DNA from: Hyphomicrobiales bacterium
GTDB taxonomy: Bacteria > Pseudomonadota > Alphaproteobacteria > Rhizobiales > Devosiaceae
Length of the DNA stretch: 64,000 nt
Assembly (NCBI GenBank): GCA_900470445.1
Contig: UCAU01000028.1
Location: 157,937 to 221,936 of the forward strand
Direction of reading: 5' to 3'
This document shows, one piece after another, positions 55,841-64,000 of the stretch (its first letter is position 1; every line of letters begins with the position of its first letter). The position numbers were made by a program, and so were the translations under genes. The notes below the pieces were generated by a model. It saw only the letters and a program-made list of their open reading frames with translations. It was not told where the DNA came from and ran no database searches.

Positions 55841-57450
55841 CTGAAGACCTCGGCCGTTTCGATTTCATCATTGTCGGCGCCGGTTCGGCCGGCTGCGTGC
55901 TAGCCAATCGGCTGAGCGCCGATCCAGCCAATCGCGTGCTGCTGCTCGAGGCCGGCGGCAGCGATCGCTATCATTGGGTCGATATTCCCATCGGCTATCT
56001 CTATTGCATGGGCAATCCGCGCACCGACTGGATGATGAAAACCGAGCCGGAAGCCGGGCTCAATGGCCGCGCGCTGAATTATCCACGCGGCAAGGTGCTG
56101 GGCGGCTGCTCCTCGATCAACGGTATGATCTACATGCGCGGCCAGGCCGCCGATTACGATCATTGGCGGCAGTTGGGCAATGTCGGCTGGGGCTGGGACG
56201 ACGTGCTGCCCTTCTTCCGGCAGTCCGAACATCACCATGCGGGCGAGACGCCTCTCCATGGCGGCGGCGGCGAGTGGCGGGTCGAGAAACAGCGCCTCGC
56301 CTGGCCCATTCTCGATGCGTTCCGCGATGCCGCAGCCGAGATGGGCATTCCCAAGGTCGATGACTTCAACGCCGGCAACAACGAAGGCGCCGGCTATTTC
56401 GAGGTCAATCAGCGCAATGGGGTGCGCTGGAACACCTCCAAGGCATTTCTGCGCCCGGTGCTACATCGCACCAATCTCACCGTCCTGACCGGAGCCGAGG
56501 TCGAGACCCTGACGCTGGACGGCCGCCGCGTCACTGGCCTGCGTCTGTGGCACGAGGGCAGGGTGAAGACCGCCACGGCATCCCGCGAAGTGGTGCTGTC
56601 GGCTGGTGCGGTCAATACCCCCAAAATCCTCGAACTCAGCGGCATCGGCCGGCCTGGTATCCTTGGCGGCCTCGGCATTCCGGTGCGGCACGAACTGGCC
56701 GGTGTTGGCGAGAATTTGCAAGACCACTTGCAGATCAGGACCGTCTTCAAGGTCAGCAATGCGGTGACGCTCAACACGCGCTACCACAACCTGTTCAGCC
56801 GTGCCGCCATGGGGGCGGAATATGCCCTGCGCCGTACTGGACCGCTGTCGATGGCGCCCAGCCAGCTCGGCATTTTCGCCAAATCGCATCGTGGGCTCGA
56901 AACGCCCGATCTGGAATATCACGTGCAGCCACTCTCCACCGACCGGTTGGGCGAACCGCTGCACAAGTTCGGTGCGGTGACGGTGTCGGTCTGCAATCTG
57001 CGGCCCGATAGCCGCGGGACCATCCACATGGAAAGCCCGGATGCGGGCGCTGCACCCAAGATTCGGCCGAATTATCTCAGTGCCGAAACCGACCGCGAGA
57101 TCGCCGCCCGCTCCATCCAGCATGCGCGCCAGCTGATGCGGACCAGGGCCATTGCCCGCTTCCAGCCCCAGGAGCATCTGCCCGGCCCGCAATTCACCTC
57201 CGAGGCGGACCTGGCGCACAAGGCCGGTGACATCGCCACGACGATCTTCCACCCCGTGGGCACCTGCAAGATGGGGACGGACGACATGGCCGTGGTGGAC
57301 GCGAGCCTCAAGGTGCGCGGCCTCGGCGGTCTGCGCGTCGTGGACGCCTCGATCATGCCGACCATCGTTTCGGGCAATACCAATTCCCCCGTGATCATGA
57401 TCGCCGAGAAAGCCGCTGAGTTAATGTTGCGGGGGAGCAAAGGCGCCTAA
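55837..57450 (+). CDS. GMC-family FAD oxidoreductase (choline dehydrogenase-like)
   Basis: A 537-aa flavoprotein starting at GTG 55837 in a GTGA overlap with the kinase stop. FAD-binding FDFIIVGAGSAGCVLANRLS at the N-terminus, GKVLGGCSSINGMIYMRG, VVLSAGAVNTPKILELSGIG and the C-terminal catalytic region FHPVGTCKMG.........VRGLGGLRVVDASIMPTIVSGNTNSP are typical of GMC alcohol dehydrogenases. No signal peptide is present. It may oxidise an alcohol group of the imported compound. It is the last gene of the operon. Confidence 0.93.
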   Translation: MTEDLGRFDFIIVGAGSAGCVLANRLSADPANRVLLLEAGGSDRYHWVDIPIGYLYCMGNPRTDWMMKTEPEAGLNGRALNYPRGKVLGGCSSINGMIYMRGQAADYDHWRQLGNVGWGWDDVLPFFRQSEHHHAGETPLHGGGGEWRVEKQRLAWPILDAFRDAAAEMGIPKVDDFNAGNNEGAGYFEVNQRNGVRWNTSKAFLRPVLHRTNLTVLTGAEVETLTLDGRRVTGLRLWHEGRVKTATASREVVLSAGAVNTPKILELSGIGRPGILGGLGIPVRHELAGVGENLQDHLQIRTVFKVSNAVTLNTRYHNLFSRAAMGAEYALRRTGPLSMAPSQLGIFAKSHRGLETPDLEYHVQPLSTDRLGEPLHKFGAVTVSVCNLRPDSRGTIHMESPDAGAAPKIRPNYLSAETDREIAARSIQHARQLMRTRAIARFQPQEHLPGPQFTSEADLAHKAGDIATTIFHPVGTCKMGTDDMAVVDASLKVRGLGGLRVVDASIMPTIVSGNTNSPVIMIAEKAAELMLRGSKGA

Positions 57451-57558
57451 TCTTCTGTACAAATACAGGACTATTCTCATCTCCGGCTGTGGCGATGCCT
57501 TCTAGGCTCGGCGGGGCCCGTCGCGTATCATGCTGCCGCGGCAATATGGAGGAATTCC

Positions 57559-57942
57559 ATGACGACAAGTGTCAAGGAAATGATGGCTGCTGCCAATGCG
57601 GTGGTGCCGAAAATCTCGCCAGAGCAAGCCCGCAAATTGATCGCCGAGCGCAATGCTCTCGTCATCGATGTGCGCGATGCGCCAGAAGTAGCGGCCAGCG
57701 GCAAGGTGCCGGGTGCTGTGAACATTTCCCGCGGCATGCTGGATTTCCGTGCGGATCCGGACACGCCCTATCACAATGCCGAACTGACCAAGAATCGCCC
57801 GATCATCGTCTATTGCGCGTCCGGCGGCCGTTCCGCTCTCAGCGGCAAGTTGCTCAAGGATATGGGTTATCCCGAGGTGTTCAACCTGGGCGGCTTCAAG
57901 GACTGGACCGAGGCCGGCGGCGCGGTGGAGCAAGCGAGCTAG
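57559..57942 (+). CDS. Rhodanese-like domain protein
   Basis: A 127-aa single-domain rhodanese: NALVIDVRDAPEVAASGKVPGAVNISRG (CH2A-like motif), then the active-site loop IVYCASGGRSAL with the catalytic cysteine, and YPEVFNLGGFKDWTEAGG. It handles sulfane sulfur in the cytoplasm; the partner is unknown. GGAGGAATTCC precedes ATG 57559 by a good distance. It stands apart from the sugar operon by 108 nt, probably with its own promoter. Confidence 0.92.
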   Translation: MTTSVKEMMAAANAVVPKISPEQARKLIAERNALVIDVRDAPEVAASGKVPGAVNISRGMLDFRADPDTPYHNAELTKNRPIIVYCASGGRSALSGKLLKDMGYPEVFNLGGFKDWTEAGGAVEQAS

Positions 57943-57982
57943 AGAATACCGAGGCGGGCAAGGCGGTCCAGCCTTTCTTGCA

Positions 57983-58753
57983 CTAATCCTTTAGCTCAAT
58001 CCACACCGGCGCATGGTCGCTGGCATGCTCGGCGCCCCGCACCTCGCGGTCCACGCCCGCATCCACCAGCTTGCGCGCCAGCGGCTTGCTCACCAGCAGA
58101 TGATCGAGCCGCAGGCCGGCATTGCGGGGCCAGCGGTTCCGCATGTAATCCCAGAAGGTGTAGATCGTCGCGTCCGGATGGATCTTGCGGATCGCATCGG
58201 TCCAGCCCTGCTCAAGCAGTCGAGCAAACAGCGCCCGGCTTTCCGGCTGCACCAAGGCATTGTCGCGATAGGACGTGGTCTCGTAGATGTCGCGCGGCTC
58301 GGGCACGATATTGTAGTCACCCGCCAAAACCACTGGCAGGCCGGTAGCGAACAGCTCTTCGGCGTGCGCAAGCAACCGCCCCGTCCAGGCTAGCTTGTAG
58401 TTGAATTTCGGGCCCCGCGGATTGCCATTGGGCGCGTAGAGCGAGGTCACGATGACCCCGTTGACCGCTGCCTCGATATACCGCGCCTGCTTGTCATCCT
58501 CATTGCCCGGCAGGCCGGTCCGGGTCAGCACCGGCTCGACGCCTTTGGCGAGAATGGCGACGCCGTTCCAGGCGGATTCCCCCTGCCACACCGAGCCATA
58601 TCCGGCATCAGCCAGCGCCCCCGCCGGAAACTGTCGCTCATTGGCCTTGAGCTCCTGCAGGCACACCACATCCGGCGCGGCGTCGGCAAGCCAATCCATG
58701 AGATTTGCCAGGCGCGTATTGATGCCGTTGATGTTGTAGGTGGCGATTTTCAG
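57983..58753 (-). CDS. xth: Exonuclease III family AP endonuclease, apparently CTG-started
   Basis: The first in-frame ATG (58699) would remove the first strand and the metal-binding Asn in ATYNINGIN. The frame is open upstream, and CTG 58753, overlapping the preceding stop as CTGA, gives (M)KIATYNINGINTR, the exact family start, and 256 aa. Catalytic motifs: VCLQELKA, LYAPNGNPRG, VLAGDYNIVPEP, LRLDHLLVS and SDHAPVW. It removes 3' blocks and cuts abasic sites. It is the last gene of the minus-strand Ku/LigD operon, suggesting an end-cleaning role in end joining. Confidence 0.88.
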   Translation of the reverse strand: MKIATYNINGINTRLANLMDWLADAAPDVVCLQELKANERQFPAGALADAGYGSVWQGESAWNGVAILAKGVEPVLTRTGLPGNEDDKQARYIEAAVNGVIVTSLYAPNGNPRGPKFNYKLAWTGRLLAHAEELFATGLPVVLAGDYNIVPEPRDIYETTSYRDNALVQPESRALFARLLEQGWTDAIRKIHPDATIYTFWDYMRNRWPRNAGLRLDHLLVSKPLARKLVDAGVDREVRGAEHASDHAPVWIELKD

Positions 58754-59394
58754 CTTGTGATCCGCCGTGTCCAGGCGCCGACCTCGTCAGCCATGGTTTT
58801 GAGATGATCAGCCGCGGTGAAACCGGAGACGGATTTGCGCGGTTTGAGATCATGGTCGCCGTCTTCGAGGAATTTGACCGCGATGTTGGACGACAACGCG
58901 TAGCCCCCGATCTCCTCGGGCGAGCCGAATTCGTCGCGGGTGCCTTGGAAGATCAGGGCAGGTGTCTTGAGATCGAGCAGATGCTTGGTACGGAGCTGAT
59001 CGGGCTTGGCCGGCGGATGGAAGGGATAGCCCAGGCACAGCAGCCCGGCGATGCGCTTGGCCGCAAACAGCGGATCGGCCACCATGCTGGCGACGCGTCC
59101 GCCCATGGATTTACCGCCGATGATCAGCGGACCATTGGTGGGGCCCAGATCGTCCACGGCGGCGATAAATTCGGGGATCACCTTATCGGCGCGCGGCGGC
59201 GGTTTGCGGCCCGCTTCAGTGCGGCGGGCGGCCATATAGGCGAATTCGAAACGCGCGACGCGAAACCCGGCATCCGCCAGCGCCTTTGCCGTAGCAGTCA
59301 TCGAGGCAGAGTCCATCGGTGCGCCGGCCCCATGGGCCAGCAACAGGGTGACACGAGCATCTTCGGGGCCGTCGAAGAGAAAGTTGGTTGCCAT
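58750..59394 (-). CDS. Alpha/beta hydrolase, KANL3/Tex30-like
   Basis: A 214-aa hydrolase: VTLLLAHGAGAPMDSASM (oxyanion region), nucleophile elbow IIGGKSMGGRVAS (Ser), PALIFQGTRDEFG (acid) and the C-terminal His in EDGDHDLKPRK. The family (COG3571-type) has unknown substrates; a role in DNA repair is not established. Its ATG follows the TPR gene stop without gap (TAAATG) and its stop overlaps the exonuclease start (CTGA), so it is translationally coupled on both sides. Confidence 0.85.
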   Translation of the reverse strand: MATNFLFDGPEDARVTLLLAHGAGAPMDSASMTATAKALADAGFRVARFEFAYMAARRTEAGRKPPPRADKVIPEFIAAVDDLGPTNGPLIIGGKSMGGRVASMVADPLFAAKRIAGLLCLGYPFHPPAKPDQLRTKHLLDLKTPALIFQGTRDEFGSPEEIGGYALSSNIAVKFLEDGDHDLKPRKSVSGFTAADHLKTMADEVGAWTRRITS

Positions 59395-60471
59395 TTAGCC
59401 TGCCGATTTCCGTAAATGTTGATCCGCCACAGCAATGCCTGCGCGAGCGCGCTTGGCCCAGTCCGAGGTGGCGTCGAGTTCGAGATACCGCCGCCAATAG
59501 TGCCGCGCCGCCGCAAGGTCATCCGTGTCATAGGCGATGGCGGCGAGGTTATAGACCGCATCGGCATAGCTTGGGTCCAGCTCGACGGCCCGCGCCAGAT
59601 GCTGCCGCGCGGGTTTGAGCTTGCCCCCGTCGCGCAACAGGCCGCCATAGTTGAACCAGGCCTCGACAAAGCCGGGATCGCGCTTGAGGGCGGTGGCATA
59701 GGCTAGGGCCGCCTCATCGGGCTGGTTCAGCGCGCGCAGGCAATTGCCCAGGTTGAAGGCCGCGGTGGCGTCGCTGGGGTCGATGGCCGAACAATGGGCA
59801 TAGAGCGTGGCGGCTTCAGCCAATAGGCCCGCGGCCTCGGCCGTTTCGGCCAGGCCAAAATAATCCTCGGCCTCGTCCTCGCCGTCGGGCAGGGCGAGCA
59901 GGCGCTGTCCATCGAGTTCGGCAAAGGAATGCGCGTCCTGCGTAACGATCTTTTCGGCGCCGCTCGAACGCAGCGTCAGCGCGGTCAGCGAGCCGACCGG
60001 GCCGATCTGGTGCACGGAGCGCGCCACGGCGCTCCACGCCGCGCCGCTAGCGAGCAGGCCCGCATATTTCTTGGCAAGAATGACGTCGCGAAATGAGAAC
60101 GGCTCGGCGGGATGCTCGAAGGCATCGAACAAGGCGAGCAGGGCGAACACCGGCCCGGCCAGGCCGGATTGGTCGAGAATGGATTGCCTAGTGATATTGG
60201 CCGCCGGAACCGGAGGCAGGGAGCCAAGCAGCCGCAGAAAGCCGTTTTCGCTCAGCGTCTTGGCCGAGGCGGGCGCGGCGTGCACCCGGCGCTCGATTTC
60301 GGCTTCATCATGCCGCGCCAGCAGCGTGCGGCCGAAAACCACACTCGTCGTGGCGCGAGTGACATTGCGGTGCAGCCGGCCGCCATGGCTTTCGACCCGC
60401 CTGGCGGCCAGCCGGAGCGGGAAGGCCTGCAGCGCGCCAACGACGCCAAAGCTCTCCCCACTCAAATCCAT
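59395..60471 (-). CDS. TPR protein with BRCT-like and MerR-like N-terminal regions, in the Ku/LigD operon
   Basis: A 358-aa protein. Residues about 5-50 (SFGVVGALQAFPLRLAARRVESHGGRLHRNVTRATTSVVFG) have the BRCT pattern with ESHGG and TT..V.G. A middle region (about 105-165: EPFSFRDVILAKKYAGLLASG, then VARSVHQIG) resembles a MerR-type HTH. The C-terminal half has three or more TPRs with LGNCLRALNQPDEAALAYATAL and WFNYGGLLRDGGKLKPARQHLARAVELDP. It starts 6 nt after the ku stop. BRCT and MerR assignments are by eye and need profile searches; an accessory role in end joining is inferred from the operon. Confidence 0.7.
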   Translation of the reverse strand: MDLSGESFGVVGALQAFPLRLAARRVESHGGRLHRNVTRATTSVVFGRTLLARHDEAEIERRVHAAPASAKTLSENGFLRLLGSLPPVPAANITRQSILDQSGLAGPVFALLALFDAFEHPAEPFSFRDVILAKKYAGLLASGAAWSAVARSVHQIGPVGSLTALTLRSSGAEKIVTQDAHSFAELDGQRLLALPDGEDEAEDYFGLAETAEAAGLLAEAATLYAHCSAIDPSDATAAFNLGNCLRALNQPDEAALAYATALKRDPGFVEAWFNYGGLLRDGGKLKPARQHLARAVELDPSYADAVYNLAAIAYDTDDLAAARHYWRRYLELDATSDWAKRARAGIAVADQHLRKSAG

Positions 60472-60477
60472 GCTCGT

Positions 60478-61380
60478 TTATGCCTTTTTCTTCGATGCCG
60501 CTTTGGGCGCCGCGGCCTTGGAGGCGTCCAGCGCCGCCTTCAGCGAGGCTTTTACCGGGGATTCCTTGACGGCCGGGGCAGCCTTGGTCTTGCTCTTGGC
60601 GGCCGGCTTGGCTTCGCCGAGGCTCGCCTTGAGCGCATCCATCAGGTTGATGACATTACCGCGTTCGGGTGCGGCCGCAATGATTGGATTGTGGCCCTTG
60701 AGCTTCTCTCGGATCATGGCCATCAGTGCCTGCTCATAGCGATCCTCATAATCCTTGGGATTGAAGGTCGTGACCTTCTGCTCGATCAGCTTTTGCGCCA
60801 GATCGAGCATTTCCGGGTCAGGCTTGCCCACCGGGATATTGTCGAAATATTCGGCCGTGCCGCGCACTTCATTGGGATTGCGCAAAGTGGTCACGAACAT
60901 GCCGGTTTCGCGGGCGCCGATGGTCACCACGCGTTCGCGGCTGGTCAGCACCAGCCGGGCAATGGCCACCTTGCCGCTTTTGCGCAGCGCTTCGCGCAGC
61001 ACGACGAAAGTTTCCTCGGCCATGGCTCCATCGGGCGCCAGGTAATAGGGCGCGTCCTGATAGAGCACGTCCACCTCGCCGGCATCGACAAAGGCTTCGA
61101 TATTCATGGTGTGGTTGGATTCGATGCGGACCGCGTCGATATCGGCGTCATCGATGATGATGTATTGCTTGGGCTCATATTCATAGCCGCGCACCAGGTC
61201 GCTCCGCTCGACCAGGCCCAGTTCAGGGTCCACCGCTTTCATATTGATGCGGTTATGGGTTTCCTTGTGCAACTGATTGAAACTGATGCGTTCCGAGGCA
61301 CTGGTTGCCGGAAACAGCTTCACCTGACAGCTCACCAGGCTCAGTCGCAACTGGCCCTTCCAACTTGCTCTCGCGGCCAT
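60478..61380 (-). CDS. ku: Bacterial Ku DNA end-binding protein
   Basis: A 300-aa Ku: MAARASWKGQLRLSLVSCQVKLFPATS, then LVRGYEYEPKQYIIIDDADIDAV (ring domain), FVDAGEVDVLYQDAPYYLAPDG, GKVAIARLVLTSRERVV and MLDLAQKLIEQKVTTFNPKDYEDRYE. The C-terminal tail is Lys/Ala-rich (KSKTKAAPAVKESPV to PKAASKKKA), as in Ku proteins that recruit LigD and bind DNA. A homodimer threads onto double-strand ends. It lies 41 nt downstream of ligD in the same operon. Confidence 0.95.
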   Translation of the reverse strand: MAARASWKGQLRLSLVSCQVKLFPATSASERISFNQLHKETHNRINMKAVDPELGLVERSDLVRGYEYEPKQYIIIDDADIDAVRIESNHTMNIEAFVDAGEVDVLYQDAPYYLAPDGAMAEETFVVLREALRKSGKVAIARLVLTSRERVVTIGARETGMFVTTLRNPNEVRGTAEYFDNIPVGKPDPEMLDLAQKLIEQKVTTFNPKDYEDRYEQALMAMIREKLKGHNPIIAAAPERGNVINLMDALKASLGEAKPAAKSKTKAAPAVKESPVKASLKAALDASKAAAPKAASKKKA

Positions 61381-61421
61381 TTTCGCCTCCTACGCGCGAA
61401 TAACTTCCTCACCACAAGAAA

Positions 61422-63848
61422 TCATGACGGCAAATCCCGTGCGGACTCGTTAATTTCGGCCCAGGGGTCGCCTGATGTGGTTAATAGACCCGGAAGCGAA
61501 GAATAATTGAGGTCAACCGGAGAGTCGATGGACTCCAAATCGCGCCAATCAATTGGCGTCGATGCTGGCAGGTGGGGCCTTGCCCGCAATGAATAGGCGC
61601 CAACAGCTGTGGCGCTCCGCGCATTGCGGTAGAAATCGATGAAAATCCGGCCCTTGCGATTGTCCGCACCCATCTGGGTAACGAAGGTATCACGGCCGGT
61701 GGCGGCGAGGCGGCTGGCGATGGCGGAGCTCGCCTGGTGCACCTGTTTCCAGCCCAGCTTTTGTGTGATGGGCACCACGATATGCACGCCCCGCCCGCCC
61801 GAGGTTTTGACGAAGGGGACAAGCCCCATGCGCTCAAGTTCGCCGCGCAGATGCACGGCGGCATTGACCACATCGCGCCATTCCACGCCCTCGCCGGGGT
61901 CGAGATCGAAAATCACCCGGTCGGGTCTGTCGAGATGGCCTTCATGGGTGCCCCAGACGTGGAATTCGACCACGCCGAATTGCGCTAGTGCCAAATAGCC
62001 CTTGGCGTCTTCGACCGAGATATACGTCCGCGTTTCGTCATCCGAATTCTTGGTCTCGAAGACCTTTATGGTCGGTGGCATGCCGGTAAAGGCGTGGCGC
62101 TGAAAGAAGCAATCCTTGGTGCTGCCGCTGGGGCAGCGGAATAGCGACACCGGCCGATTGAACAGATGCGGCAGCATGTAATCGCCCACGGCGGCGTAAT
62201 AGACCGCGATATCGAGCTTGGTCGGCCCGGACTTGCCGAACAGCCGCCGCGTCGGATTGGTCACCCAGATGCCGGCCAGGTCGGCATCCGAAATGATGCG
62301 CTTGCGCGGCGTGGTAGCGGGCGTGGTCAGTTCCGCCTCGCGCAGGCCTTTGAACGTGGCGTGGCGCAGCATGCCGTCGGTGGTGATCACGGCATATTGG
62401 ATGCGAGCGGTGAGCGTGGGGCGCACCGGCATGATTTCGGGCGGGGCGCCGTCCAGCTTGCCGGGGATACGCATCGGCTCCAGCCGCTTAAGCAGGGCGC
62501 GCATGGTCGTCGCGTCAATCCCGGTGCCCACCTTGCCGCGATAGTGCAGCTCGCCATCGACCCATTCGGCCATGCCCAGGGCGCCGATGCCGCCGGCCTT
62601 CTCACTGTCGCTATAGCCGGCAATGACGAAGTCCCCGGTCAGCAGCGCCTTGATTTTGAGCCAGCTGGAGGAGCGTCCGCCCAGATAGGGGCTATTGCTC
62701 CGCTTGGAGACGATGCCTTCAAGGCCCTTTTCCGACGCCAGATCATAAAGCGGGCCGCCATCGCCCTCCATGTGGTCGCTGTAATGCAGCGCCGAGCGGG
62801 CATTGATATGGCCCGCCAGCAATTGCGTCAGCAGCGCCTTGCGCTTGTGCAATGGGGCGGCCCGCAAATCCCAGCCATCGAGGTAGAGCAAGTCGAAGGC
62901 ATAAAAGACCAGCTTGTTGCCCGCGCCCACCGATAGGGCATCCTGCAATTTGCTGAAGCGGCTGATGCCCTGATCGTCCAGCACGACGATCTCGCCATCG
63001 ATGATCGCCTGCTTGCAATCGAGCGCTGCAAACGCCTTGGGCAGGTCGCCATAGCGGCGGGTCCAGTCGAGCCCGCCGCGCGTGATCAGACGCGTCTTGC
63101 CAGCCTCGATAAAGGCCAGGGTGCGATAGCCGTCGAACTTGATCTCATGCAGCCAATCGGCGTCCTTGGGCGGCGCGGCGGCGGGGCTGGCCAGTTGCAG
63201 GTCGATCTTGTCCGGCATCGGCGCCTTGATCGCATTGGGCAGTTTACCGGCAACGAGTTTGTTACGCTTTGCCGGGGCAGGGGCCGCCACCAGCTCTTCG
63301 ATGCGGCGGCCGCTTTTCACGCTTTCCGGTCGTGCCGTGAGGATATCGATTTCGGTATCCATGGCCGGGTCGCGTTCCTTGAACAGCAGCCAATTATCGC
63401 GCCCCTTGTCCTCCGGCTTGCCCTTCAGCCGGGTCAGCATCCAGCCGCCATTGAGCTTCTCGCCGGCCAGCCGAAATTTGAAACTGCCCTTTTCCAGATC
63501 GGCATGCGGATCGCCCATCGGCGCCCACACACCTGTGTCCCACACGATCATCGGCCCGCCGCCATATTCGCCCTCGGGGATCACGCCCTCGAAGTCGATA
63601 TAGTCGAGCGGGTGATCTTCCGTCGCCGCCGCAAGCCGCTTGTCGGCCGGGTTCAGGGAAGGGCCCTTGGGCACCGCCCAGCTCTTGAGCACGCCATCAA
63701 GCTCGAGCCGCAGGTCATAGTGATCGGCAGTGGCGGAATGCTTGTGCACGACGAACCGATTGCCGGTCTCGCTGACCGTGCCGGTCGGCTCCGGCGTTTT
63801 GGAGAAATCGCGTTTCTTCCGATAGGTCTGAAGTTTTTCGCTGCCCAT
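61422..63848 (-). CDS. ligD: Multifunctional NHEJ ligase LigD (PE-LIG-POL)
   Basis: An 808-aa enzyme. The N-terminal 3'-phosphoesterase (about 20-165) has FVVHKHSATADHYDLRLELDG and GEYGGGPMIVWDTG. The ATP-dependent ligase (about 210-515) has the nucleotidyl lysine in LHEIKFDGYRT (Lys237), IIDGEIVVLD and EGIVSKRSNSPY. The polymerase/primase domain (about 540-800) has RVIFDLDPGEGVEW and VKTSGGRGVHIVVPI. All catalytic motifs look intact. It is the promoter-proximal gene of the five-gene operon; its promoter must lie in 63849-64000, where I see no gene. Confidence 0.96.
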   Translation of the reverse strand: MGSEKLQTYRKKRDFSKTPEPTGTVSETGNRFVVHKHSATADHYDLRLELDGVLKSWAVPKGPSLNPADKRLAAATEDHPLDYIDFEGVIPEGEYGGGPMIVWDTGVWAPMGDPHADLEKGSFKFRLAGEKLNGGWMLTRLKGKPEDKGRDNWLLFKERDPAMDTEIDILTARPESVKSGRRIEELVAAPAPAKRNKLVAGKLPNAIKAPMPDKIDLQLASPAAAPPKDADWLHEIKFDGYRTLAFIEAGKTRLITRGGLDWTRRYGDLPKAFAALDCKQAIIDGEIVVLDDQGISRFSKLQDALSVGAGNKLVFYAFDLLYLDGWDLRAAPLHKRKALLTQLLAGHINARSALHYSDHMEGDGGPLYDLASEKGLEGIVSKRSNSPYLGGRSSSWLKIKALLTGDFVIAGYSDSEKAGGIGALGMAEWVDGELHYRGKVGTGIDATTMRALLKRLEPMRIPGKLDGAPPEIMPVRPTLTARIQYAVITTDGMLRHATFKGLREAELTTPATTPRKRIISDADLAGIWVTNPTRRLFGKSGPTKLDIAVYYAAVGDYMLPHLFNRPVSLFRCPSGSTKDCFFQRHAFTGMPPTIKVFETKNSDDETRTYISVEDAKGYLALAQFGVVEFHVWGTHEGHLDRPDRVIFDLDPGEGVEWRDVVNAAVHLRGELERMGLVPFVKTSGGRGVHIVVPITQKLGWKQVHQASSAIASRLAATGRDTFVTQMGADNRKGRIFIDFYRNARSATAVGAYSLRARPHLPASTPIDWRDLESIDSPVDLNYSSLPGLLTTSGDPWAEINESARDLPS

Positions 63849-64000
63849 GCGGAAAAGCTACACCGGAACGGCCCAAATACCAGCTCAATGTGAACAGTCT
63901 GCTAGCATTGGCGGGTCGGACAGCCGAAAACGCCGCCCGGCCGGTGTGGCGTCGCGGTTATACGGTAACGGGCGGCCATTGGACCTTCCGAAACGAATAG

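Noticed and set aside
63849..64000. Possible partial gene at the right end of the window
   Set aside because: No convincing conserved reading frame was seen; the interval is best read as the ligD promoter region.

Overview
The window is chromosomal DNA from a high-GC alphaproteobacterium of the Hyphomicrobiales (rhizobial order). A Devosia-like genome is my best guess. Pointers are an ATP12-type F1 assembly factor behind an RluC-like synthase and a HAD phosphatase, two MipZ division-site ATPases, an LipB/FliN-domain neighbour pair, a DUF1489 gene, an alphaproteobacterial-type LexA box (GAAC-N7-GAAC), and a Ku/LigD end-joining locus with LigD in the order phosphoesterase-ligase-polymerase. No prophage, insertion sequence, integrase or CRISPR array is visible. 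Most genes are dense housekeeping genes; accessory material is scattered between them.

Layout. 1-5.3 kb: end of rplQ with its terminator, a phosphotransferase-like gene, a P-loop kinase, an ornithine/lysine-type decarboxylase and a periplasmic HtrA protease. 5.4-9.6 kb: a tight plus-strand run rarA-crcB-rluC-HAD-ATP12. 9.6-12.6 kb: a sulfate ABC importer (sbp-cysT-cysW) with no cysA. 12.8-14 kb: an ArsR/SRPBCC pair bracketed by two copies of a ~100-bp palindromic repeat. 14-21 kb: rimO, doxX, lipB, a FliN-domain protein, a Bcr/CflA-like exporter behind a leader-peptide/terminator arrangement, tRNA-Leu(GAG), paiB and a LysE exporter. 21-28.6 kb: yjbR, mgtE with a chloramphenicol-phosphotransferase-like gene, small ORFs, two glutathione transferases, tandem mipZ genes and a serine hydrolase. 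28.8-34.6 kb: a D,D-carboxypeptidase with a SPOR domain, an IalB-like protein, clpS-clpA. 34.7-38.7 kb: an accessory patch with a frameshifted SDR gene, TetR, DUF1275 and hypothetical genes. 38.9-44.6 kb: a SulP transporter, a LexA-box-preceded 32-aa membrane peptide, dnaE and a glyoxalase-fold gene. 44.6-57.5 kb: an MFS gene divergent from a nine-gene sugar/polyol operon. 57.5-63.9 kb: a rhodanese, then the minus-strand operon ligD-ku-(BRCT/MerR/TPR protein)-alpha/beta hydrolase-exonuclease III.

How the genes work together. The 46.2-57.5 kb operon encodes an ABC importer, a SorC repressor, an FGGY kinase, a GlpD/EryB-like FAD dehydrogenase, a class I aldolase, an aldo/keto reductase and a GMC oxidoreductase. 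This is consistent with import, phosphorylation, oxidation and aldol cleavage of a polyol whose identity the sequence does not give. A perfect 11-bp inverted repeat lies upstream and overlaps a TTGACA element. The end-joining operon adds an exonuclease III, apparently started at CTG, and an unusual TPR protein to Ku and LigD. The most interesting single signal is the 32-aa membrane peptide whose promoter spacer contains a LexA box, which resembles in design the SOS-induced division inhibitor SidA of Caulobacter. Second is the 16-codon leader ORF with a terminator directly before the drug-exporter gene.
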